The position numbers and the translations under genes are program-made. This document shows positions 56,291-64,000 of a DNA stretch of 64,000 nt, piece by piece. Position 1 is the stretch's first letter; the number at the start of each line of letters is the position of its first letter. The DNA is from Sweltsa coloradensis (Eukaryota; Arthropoda; Insecta; Plecoptera; Chloroperlidae), in the NCBI GenBank assembly GCA_024449915.1, contig JAMZAV010001298.1, positions 62,001 to 126,000 on the forward strand, given 5' to 3'. The notes beneath the pieces were generated by a model, which saw only the letters and a list, made by a program, of their open reading frames with translations, was not told the origin of the DNA and did not search any database.

Positions 56291-56405
56291 TACCCGTCCT
56301 GATGGTCTAGTGGTTTAGACGCCTGTCTGGAATGCGGGAGATCCGTGGTTCGATTCCCGGTTGGGGCGGACTTTTTTAATTTCTGAATTGAAGTAAATAA
56401 TAACA
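56291..56405 (+). repeat. tRNA-derived SINE family A, copy with complete head
   Basis: 'gtcctgatggtctagtggtt' (A box), a D-arm-like GTCT...AGAC hairpin, anticodon-arm CCTGT-CTGGAAT-GCGGG (two G-U pairs) and B box GGTTCGATTCC. The loop would read GGA. Only 4 of 7 acceptor positions pair and the T stem has mismatches, so I class it as a SINE head and not a working tRNA. Body 'tttttaatttctgaattgaa' follows. Confidence 0.75.
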
Positions 56406-58410
56406 TAAAACATTGCTTTATAACAATGTTTTTGTTTTGTATGTTATAGTTTTATAATTGTAATTGAATAAAGAAGACTGATGTAAATTTTCAAATGTTT
56501 TGTAACGAGTTTTCAAGGTCCCTCAGCCGAATTCATCTGTTTTTGGACATGCTGTCTAAATTATTTTGAATTCTAAGTCCCCATACACATATTCCCCATT
56601 CGTTAACTTCACTCCAACGGTTTCGGTTGGTATAAGACCAATTTTAATTTGTATTTTTCTTTCTTGTGTGAAAACGAAAAACGTTTGAAATTGTGTCGAA
56701 AACAGCTTTCGCAGCCAAATCAGTGAAGCATTGAGATGACCAATTGATTATTTGAGCCGTATGACACATCATGCAGGCCTGTAAAGTATAGAGTTACCTC
56801 AGCTTTATAGCAAATTCCTGTTCGAACGGTTGATTTCACTGGCTTCAGAGTTGGTTGACATCTTGAAATCTAACGTGGCACTTTTAGAAACATGGTTTCA
56901 GGGAACGCTACAAAAAAAATTTGTTGCAAATTTTGGATTTCCAAAAATTCTTAAGTATGCCATTTTCGTTCATTATTTCTGGCTGATCAACAATAATTAA
57001 TATTGATAATCTACGACTGGGCTGACCGTATATCCTCAATGTATTGATTATGAAATGCCAGATACATCGTGTGCTTCCATATAGCTTCTTGCGAAATGCC
57101 AAATGTGCCCTATTCCCTCTTAATAAATGCACATTTGTTTCTAGAAAGACTACATTTTCATCGTGGTCTCTGAAATATAAACAAATATACAGTAAAAGTA
57201 AACAATCCACTTGTTGGCCTCGTTTCTAAGCAAATTCGACATTGACGGATCGTACGATTTGTACACGGTTCTGGTGGTAAATGAGTTGAGAATTGGAAGA
57301 TTGCAGCCGCTTAGCCTCTCTAAACAATTCATGACCTTTAAATGGCACACACTCTTCCTAAATCCCATCAGATTTTAATCTTTAATTGCTGCCTACTAAA
57401 CCCCGAGCACGCTAAAGTCGTTAGATCGAGACCGTCTTGTTTGAAACAGACTCTAAACGATTGATGGTTCCTAAATGGTCGCCCTCTATTTCCCGTTCTC
57501 TGAGTAGATTTCAGTGACAACCGTTCTAAGAGACCCCATTAAAATAAGAAATAAACTCACCGTTTGCGAGTGCAAACTACCCTAAATAAACCATCTCAGC
57601 TTAACGATAATGTTAGGCTATTTCAAACACTTGGCACCTAGTTGAAACGTGCAATGCGTGGACTCCGAACTACGCATTATCAATTTCTCCACAATGATTA
57701 CTGGGGAGGTTACGCATTTCTATTGGCCAGTTGTCACGCGTTAATACACAAACAAAACTAATGAAGCTTTGGTTTAAAAGATTAGGGCAAAGATTATATT
57801 TACAAAAAATAAAAACAATATTTGGTATAAAATAACGGCGTCAACGTCACCTGTTCAAAATTATTTATTAATCATTATAAAATGACGATATTGAAATTTT
57901 AATCAAATCCAAATCACAAAAAAAACAATTTGCTTGTTGCTTGTCTTGTTCACTAGACCTAGAGAAAGAAACCGTAAATTTCAAATAACGGACGTTTCAC
58001 AGTCGAGTGCTGAAATGCAGTTTTTCAAAATAGGTAATTGTTTTATGTTGTATCCCGGCAATATTTTGCACCCTACCCACTTAGTCACTTGCATAGTGGT
58101 GTTGGTTGAACCTGGGCTTTCCACCCTCAAAGAAAATCAATCAACGATGAACTCATTTAGCTGTTTTAATATAACATTTTCCTCTTGCGTGCTTCAATCT
58201 ACAAGTACTTTATCGCTTGAAACTGTACATGTAATATATATCTTCAACTTCAAACATAATCTAAAATAAGAAATACGCCCCACTTATGCGAACAAATTGC
58301 ACATTCGTAACCCTTCCATGCCATAGAAACGTAACACGAGGTTTTATCACAAACTAAACAGTTTCTAAACGTTTCATAGTCTACAGATGGCCGCCCCCGC
58401 CCGTATCACC
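56406..58410. other. Noncoding, nothing recognised
   Basis: Short frames on both strands near 56908-57368 and 57934-58269 have no domain, and AT-rich gaps separate them. No shared repeats seen. Confidence 0.35.
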
Positions 58411-58445
58411 CTCTCTCTCTCTCTCGCTCTCTCTCTCTCTCTCGT
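58411..58445 (+). repeat. (CT)n microsatellite
   Basis: About 16 CT dinucleotides, interrupted once or twice by CG. The Arg-Glu runs in reverse-strand frames come from it. Confidence 0.9.
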
Positions 58446-59196
58446 TGGCTCTGCAGATTCCAAGTAGTCCCAGGGTTGCAGATTCGCCCGAAGCAATTGA
58501 AAAGCTTTGGTAGAACATTAAACTGATGCTCTGAGCTCTCTTTATTGCGACTAACTGCGTTGAACAAGCGAAGCGGCGTGTGCCGGAATACCATGTTGGT
58601 TCACAGGAGGCAAACTTAGTCAGGACGTGACTCACGCTCTCTCTACTAGGAGACCCTGGGAATTACCTCGCGAGTCGGCTTGTTTACCCTTGCAGTGTGT
58701 AATCCTGACTAGCCATGGACGGAAGCTTATTAAAAACCTTTAACTATTTGTGTAATTGAGTTAAAAGTGATTATTTTGCTGCAAATGCTAATATTTGAAC
58801 CAGCTTGCGATTGTTTTTAGAGACTACTGACCGTCTCGCAAAAATATAGGGGCTCGAGTCGAGTGCGCGCACCGCCTATCCTATGGTTTACACGACGCTA
58901 GTTACTTGATAGGTTAGTGTCTGGAGGCAAGTTACTTGGAGCGGGCTAGTTGCCAGATGGAAGACAAGCTACCTGCTCCAGGTTGCTTGCCTGGCAGGCT
59001 TAGAGGCTACATAACCAGACAGGTGCTGTTCACACGATGTTCAGGTCAAGACGGATTGTCATCGACTGACCACTGTCGCGACAGCAGCCTGTTACACAAG
59101 GCAGGCTACTTGCTCAAGTCTACTCCTCTGGTTAGTCGACTTGCCTGACCTGGCAAGCTCAACTTGACCTTAAAAGAGGCCGGTAGCCTGCTCCGC
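58446..59196. other. Noncoding, with degenerate TTGCCTG-type words
   Basis: From about 58915 to 59160 words such as 'ggcaagtta', 'cttgcctgg' and 'aggctact' recur loosely, suggesting an old, decayed extension of the minisatellite that follows. Confidence 0.4.
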
Positions 59197-59322
59197 ATAC
59201 TTGCCTCCAGATACTTGCCTCCCAGATACTTGCCTCCAGATACTTGCCTCCAGATACTTGCCTCCAGATACTTGCCTCCAGATACTTGCCTCCAGATACT
59301 TGCCTCCAGATACTTGCCTCCC
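59197..59322 (+). repeat. 14-bp minisatellite, nine units
   Basis: The unit is AGATACTTGCCTCC. TACTTGCC occurs at 59198, 59212, 59227, 59241, 59255, 59269, 59283, 59297 and 59311. The third unit has an extra C. Confidence 0.95.
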
Positions 59323-60264
59323 GACTAGCCTAGTGTACACCGTTCTTGGTGCGCGCAACGTTCTTCTTGTGGGATTTAACGAGACGGTCGATCAATGTTA
59401 AGAATATGATCATGGTTGACCAGACAAACTTGTTAAACTTGGTATAAAACAGTTTTAAAACTCGGTTTACCAAAATGAGAATTTAAATATTACATAAATT
59501 CAGGGTTGATTAAAAGTTGAATAATGAATCGTTTATCTGAAGTTTAACTAATTTTCAGTTTATAATTAAAATTCAAGTAGACAAATCTTGTGCCTAGCTT
59601 AAGTTAATTCCTGTTACATAAGTATCAACGAATGTGACCTAATGCAATTTCAAAACAAAATATACTAATGACCATCTATACCGCCTACTACGTACTACCA
59701 TTATATCTATTAGCAAATACCCACCAGATTTTACTTTTCACAACTACTGTACTAACGACTGTATTGATGTATTGATGTGTGATGTATTTTATTGTTGTCG
59801 TCAATAAGTGCGTGCTTGCGTGCCTACAATAAATTATTTTCTTATTCACCAGTGCCATGAAAAAACGCGCGCATAGCATTATGGGAAGAAGGTGGTTGAA
59901 TTTGTTAGACAACCACGAATATTAAAACCACGCTAAATAACCGTTTTTGTAGTGATATCTCGAGGTGCAAAATATCTAGAAACTGATTGCAGATAGATAC
60001 GTGGTTTTGTTAGAACAATATTATGCAAGAAAATATATTCAAATATAATTATCGGTGAGGTTTGTATTTCAAAAATGCATTTAATTAACATTATGCAAAT
60101 AAAAATTCATTACCATCACATAACAATCTTTCTTCGTGCAGGCTATAGTTCTCACAAAAGCACACTATTGCCTGCAATTAGTTTTCCGATATTTTGCAGC
60201 GTTCTCGAGATATCACTAAAAACAGTAATTTCGCGTGGTTTTAATATTGGTGGTCGCTGTACGC
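59323..60264. other. Noncoding, nothing recognised
   Basis: AT-rich, no gene. Confidence 0.4.
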
Positions 60265-60800
60265 TCAGGTGTGTGTTGGACTGCGTGAGGATGCACATGG
60301 TTGCCCCTGCCCTACCCCCTGTATGTGTTGGACTGCGTGAGGATGCACATGGTTGCCCCTGCCCTACCCCCCTGTGTGTGTTGGACTGCGTGAGGATGCA
60401 CATGGTTGCCCCCTGCCCTACCCCCTGTGTGTGTTGGACTGCGTGAGGATGCACATGGTTGCCCCCTGCCCTACCCCCTGTGTGTTGGACTGCGTGAGGA
60501 TGCACATGGTTGCCCCTGCCCTACCCCCTGTGTGTGTTGGACTGCGAGAAAGGGTGCACATGGTTTTCCCCTGCCCTACCCCCTGTGTGTTGGACTGCGT
60601 GAGGATGCACATGGTTGCCCCCCGCCTACCCCCCTGTGTGTGGTTGGACTGCGTGAGGATGCACATGGTTGCCCCTGCCCTGTTGCTGTGTGTGTTGGAC
60701 TGCGAGAGGATGAACATGGTTGCCCCTGCCCTACCCCCTGTGTGTGTTGGACTGCGAGAGGATGAACATGGTTGCCCCTGCCCTACCCCCTGTGTCTGTT
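60265..60800 (+). repeat. 52-53-bp GC-rich minisatellite, ten units
   Basis: The unit contains 'gtgtgttggactgcgtgagg', 'atgcacatggttgcccctg' and 'ccctaccccct'. Ten copies of GGACTGCG lie between 60279 and 60750 at 51-54-bp steps. Units 7, 9 and 10 carry changes ('gcgagagg', 'atgaacatgg'). Two forward frames and two reverse frames remain open for 99-163 codons, because the unit lacks stops in several frames. I do not call a gene. Confidence 0.93.
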
Positions 60801-61024
60801 TCCGCGGCGCACCCCACTCAACTAATGGCGGTCATAGATTCTGATTGAATCAATGACATTTAATACCTACCTACCATCAATTAATGCACTTGATGACGTG
60901 GATGCCAGAGCAAACCACTCCCTTGACCGCACGCGGGCAGGCCACATAAGACACGTGACCATGGACGAGCTAATGCTTCCATCCGACTGTGTGCGCGTAG
61001 TCGCACCGCACCAAGCTGTGGGAA

Positions 61025-61240
61025 GCCAGCCCAGGGTGCAGTTCATGCCCCTCTTCAGGTGTGTTGCGGATAGGACAAGTGTGAAGGGATGTCCGAGGGC
61101 TGTTTAAGAGGACTCAATCCTTGCGTTCGCATTAACGACTGATGAAAACCTCGGGAAACAGCTTCGGTCAGGATTGCCAGTCTACAGGGGGTTCGAACCC
61201 GGAACCAGAGACGCGCTTTACGCTCGAGCCAACACTGTCC
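61025..61240 (-). repeat. tRNA-derived SINE family B, copy 5
   Basis: On the reverse strand: 'ggctcgagcgtaaagcgcg', 'ggttccgggttcgaacccc', 'caatcctgaccgaagctg', 'ttttcatcagtcg', 'cagccctcggacatcccttc' and 'gaggggcatgaactgcaccc'. The tail is lost. Confidence 0.78.
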
Positions 61241-61364
61241 GATGAATCTGAGGGCAGGCTCCACGTAGCTATTAGACGGTTAGTTCCTCCGAGTGTACCT
61301 CCATCACGAATACGGACTTTCCAGGTTGCCGTGGGTTTATTCTGGTTTTATTGTTTATATTAGA

Positions 61365-61790
61365 ATTAAGACTGTTGGCTGAGCTCGAGCAGTCCAGACT
61401 TTGTATAGTCTGGGTCACTTGGAAGCTCTATCGTTCGTCCTATCGGGTTGTGGTAAGAATATGTTAATTGCGCGATTAGAGCACATTATTTCGATAGTGC
61501 TTACTTTATAGTAACTGACCGTAAACATGACACTAAACCAGTTAATTGTAGTAGCTTCACAAGCTTGCGAAAGAGAAAAATATATATGTTAAAATGTGCT
61601 CTGTAAGCGACATGCGGTCATACCTTGTTGACATCATCCAAAAAAAAATTGGGGTGAATATTGGAGGTTGATTAGTGATCCAGACTGTATTTGTGAAATT
61701 AGCTGAATTTAACGACCGAGCGAAATTTAAATTGTAATTTAACATTGTACAAAAAGTTGGTCCAGTAATATCTGTTCTCTTCTCTGCTAA
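61365..61790 (+). repeat. Unclassified interspersed repeat R3, copy 4
   Basis: 'agactgttggctgagctcga', 'gtctgggtcacttggaagct', 'tcctatcgggttgtgg', 'gcgacatgcggtcatacc' and 'gatccagactgtatttg' occur in the same order as in copies 1 and 2. Confidence 0.75.
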
Positions 61791-61924
61791 TATTGGAGTG
61801 AATAACTATGTCATCTACCATGTTATGTGATTTTGGTTTACCTATGCTGAAAATGGTGAGTTACATAATATGTATTTGTAATGTTGGAGTTTGTTGAATA
61901 AATAATAAAAATAATAACAATCAT

Positions 61925-62546
61925 TGGATGAGCGTAGCGAGCATAGCGAGCGAAGCGAAGATTCCATTCTACTACACTGGAGAAAAAAATCCGGAATGTT
62001 TTTTTTTTTTTTTTTTCTTTTTGAATTTTTGTCTGTTTGTCCACACGATTCCGGCTAAACCGATACTCCGATTGCGATGAAATTTTATGGAGGCCTTTGA
62101 AATCTCTGAACTTAGAACTGCCACGTTTTTGAGCGCAATCGAAAAATAATTTCTCATGAAAATCGCAATTTTACGATTTTTTTCGACTTTTTAAAAATTT
62201 CTTTGATTTAGTTTAACACCTACATGCTTTATCCGAGTTTAATGATTTTTTCACAGAACCCTAATTTTATGAATTAAGGTATTCGTGTGAAGTTTGAGTA
62301 CAATCGAATAATTATTTCTTATGAAAATCGAAATTTTACGATTTTTTTATTTTTTTAAAATTACGATTAATTAAAAAAATTAAAAATTAAAGTTTATTTT
62401 TTATTTTATTTAAACAAATTTTTAAAAAAATCTTCAACTTAGTAATGATTTTTTCACAGAACAACAGAAAATCCGCATAACACTTGGCTACTCAATGCAC
62501 CAATTACGCTCATCCATCAACGCGGCGGGACTTAGCGATTTCCTAG
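61925..62546 (+). mobile_element. Helentron/DINE-1-like nonautonomous element, copy h
   Basis: T|TGGATGAGCGTAGCGAGC at the left, TACGCTCATCCA, 'caacgcggcgggactta' and TCCTAG|T at the right. It has fewer internal ~160-bp units than copy e. The Lys-rich reverse frame at 61972-62157 is shared by other copies. Confidence 0.85.
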
Positions 62547-63082
62547 TAACGTTGAATTTAGCCGGACCTAGGCGGAGTTTTGAGTGACTTTCACGGGTGA
62601 TTAAGAGGACAAGCAGTGGCGTAGGAACTATTTTTTTAGTGTGGAGGGGTCACACTAAGGTTGACTTCGAGGTTGGGTGGGCAAACTGGGGTCTGGGGCG
62701 AAGCCCCAGCCGCCGGAGGCTTTTGCGCCGTAGGCGAGATTTTTTTTAAAGGTGCCCTTGATAGGTGGCCTAAAACACGTTTTCAGGCGAATTTTAATTA
62801 TGAATAAGGGTTATATTTTTAAGCTTATATTGCATTGAAGATTGATACCTGACTGAAATCGGTCGACAGTCTGCTTGGGAGTGAAAGCATTGCACACAAA
62901 ATATAATGAATATTAGTCTAAAATCAGATGGCTAGTCTAGTCTCGCGAATCACGTCTCTTAATTAAGGAATCTTTCTAAAAAATGATAACAAAAACCTTC
63001 CTAATTGTTTGCAAGCCTGACTGTAGTAAAAATCCAAAAAATCACCCAACAAGCTATAAGTTAGCAAATGACACCCATACCT
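62547..63082. other. Noncoding, possible repeat edge
   Basis: 'cagtggcgtaggaactattt' at about 62624 resembles a common hAT-type end (CAGTGGCGTAG), and 'gggtctggggcgaagcccca' follows, but no matching right end or duplication is visible. Confidence 0.3.
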
Positions 63083-63113
63083 GGCTTGACCCCCCCACTG
63101 GGGGGGTCAAGCC
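63083..63113. repeat. 31-bp perfect palindrome with G- and C-runs
   Basis: Arms GGCTTGACCCCCCCA and TGGGGGGGTCAAGCC around a single C. Further G-runs (9) and C-runs (7, 8) follow to 63151, so alternative G-quadruplex forms are possible. Confidence 0.9.
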
Positions 63114-63841
63114 AACAAGTGGGGGGGGGAGTTTCCCCCCCATCCCCCCCCGTTCCTGCGCCCTGAGGACAAGGTGTAAAGCTTGTATTCATTCAATAGA
63201 AGCTAAGTTACTTGCAGACGCAATCACATGCAGCATTGATTTAAAAACTAGCATTTTTAGTAAGTCGTATATAAACCATTCAAAGTGTGTAATGATAGCA
63301 AATGTGTCCCAGATCTACTGAACTCCGCAACCAAGGTCATGCTTTACTTATCATATTATCGAAATCTTAGATCGATATCCCCTCTTAGAAATGCACGGGT
63401 TAAATGAAAACTATTTTACTGCAGCCATTGTTGGAAACTCCTCGTTTATCTAGAGTCGCGATTTTGATAACTTCCCTATCCCTCCCTACCTTAGGCTTTT
63501 AGTTGAGTCAAAAGGCAAATGTCGGGATTCATTGGGATGTCTCTCCCGACGAGTATAATATGAACTGAATAACATGTCTTCTTCGTGTAACATTTGAAGC
63601 GAGTATTTGCATTAACATAGCTGCAATAACTAGTTTTTGATTGAAACAACTTAAACGTATTCAGGTCAATCAAATAAATTTATAGAGCACGTACATAACA
63701 TCCGCGTAATTTATCAGCGGAATTAGAATTGTTTCCGTCCTCCTTTAGCTGCAACGATCCTCACGTACGATTACCCAGCGATGGTGATGCGGATGTTTCG
63801 TGCCTATAAAGTAGGAAGCTTCGCAAACGCTTTTTCAGGCG
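63114..63841. other. Noncoding, nothing recognised
   Basis: G/C-runs to 63151, then mixed sequence. The 112-codon frame at 62983-63321 crosses the palindrome and has no domain. Confidence 0.35.
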
Positions 63842-63985
63842 CGTTGTTGGATGAGCGTAATTGCATTGAGCTGCCATGTGTTATGCGGATTTTCTGTTGT
63901 TCTGTGTAAAAACCATTACCAAGTCGAAGAATGTTTTTAAACTAGGAAAACGCTAAAGTCCCGCCGCGTTGATGGATGAGCTTTT
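63842..63985 (-). mobile_element. Two overlapping Helentron-like 3' ends, copy i
   Basis: The first piece (63842-63938) has 'gcgttgttggatgagcgta' and 'gagctgccatgtgttatgcg' but lacks its CCTAG end. A second terminus (CTAG at 63942, preceded by A) starts immediately after and runs to about 63982. This suggests one copy inserted into, or next to, another. Confidence 0.7.
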
Positions 63986-64000
63986 TTTAAGTTTTTAGTC

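Noticed and set aside
56291..56366. Functional tRNA with a GGA anticodon
   Set aside because: The acceptor stem pairs at only about four positions, the T stem is mismatched, and the same sequence recurs with a conserved non-tRNA body. It is a SINE head.
62624..62760. hAT-type left end (CAGTGGCGTAG)
   Set aside because: No inverted right end or 8-bp duplication was found downstream.
1..64000. CRISPR array, bacterial operon or rRNA gene
   Set aside because: Tandem repeats here lack unique spacers of constant length, no cas-like or operon-like coding is present, and no stretch resembles conserved rRNA.

Overview
This is a stretch of an animal nuclear genome, AT-rich and very gene-poor. It is most likely from an arthropod, probably an insect, but I cannot name the order or species. 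The evidence is a Copia retrotransposon with the internal initiator-Met tRNA primer site known from Drosophila copia, a split immunoglobulin-type exon with GT-AG splice sites, several families of nonautonomous DNA transposons with intact target-site duplications, tRNA-derived SINEs, and the absence of any operon-like coding. Only one segment looks like host coding sequence: an Ig-domain exon at 24540-24841. Almost everything else I can interpret is mobile or tandem-repeat DNA.

Layout. 1-2.05 kb: two fragments of a Helentron-like element and a spacer-free 0.77 kb palindrome. 4.1-4.3 kb: a retroposon 3' end with a strong hairpin. 4.5-6.2 kb: a degraded array of an 82-bp satellite. 6.2-9.6 kb: low-complexity, indel-rich sequence. 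9.6-11.1 kb: three related or adjacent tandem-repeat blocks. 11.7-12.8 kb: a dispersed cluster of a 16-bp palindrome-armed motif. 14.9-15.3 kb: a clean second array of the 82-bp satellite. 15.9-16.5 kb: a full Helentron-like copy. 18.2 kb: a SINE. 19.6-20.7 kb: a 5'-truncated LINE. 23.5-24.3 kb: a piggyBac-type MITE. 24.5 kb: the Ig exon. 26-30 kb: foldback elements, SINEs and a 101-bp hAT-like MITE. 30.5-31.9 kb: a degenerate minisatellite and a (TATTC)n retroposon tail. 32-46 kb: more Helentron-like copies, SINEs, an unclassified ~450-bp repeat family and a Mutator-like element with a perfect 10-bp duplication. 46.3-52 kb: a 4.84 kb Copia element inserted into a Helentron-like copy. 52-64 kb: a second TTAA-flanked element, a head-to-head SINE pair, minisatellites and further copies of the same families.

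The most distinctive item is the Helentron/DINE-1-like family. At least eight copies share a 12-bp 5' terminal motif TGGATGAGCGTA, its inverted copy set inside the 3' end, a 3' stem-loop and a terminal CCTAG. All the intact ends fit insertion between two T residues. Larger copies carry an internal ~160-bp tandem duplication. A related foldback family has the same type of 3' terminus at both ends. The Copia element is nested in one copy and duplicated TTATT, which dates Copia after Helentron.

Sequence quality appears uneven. The satellite array at 4.5-6.2 kb, the minisatellite at 30.5-31.7 kb and the Copia coding region carry many single-base indels, so some of the frame breaks could be assembly errors rather than decay.
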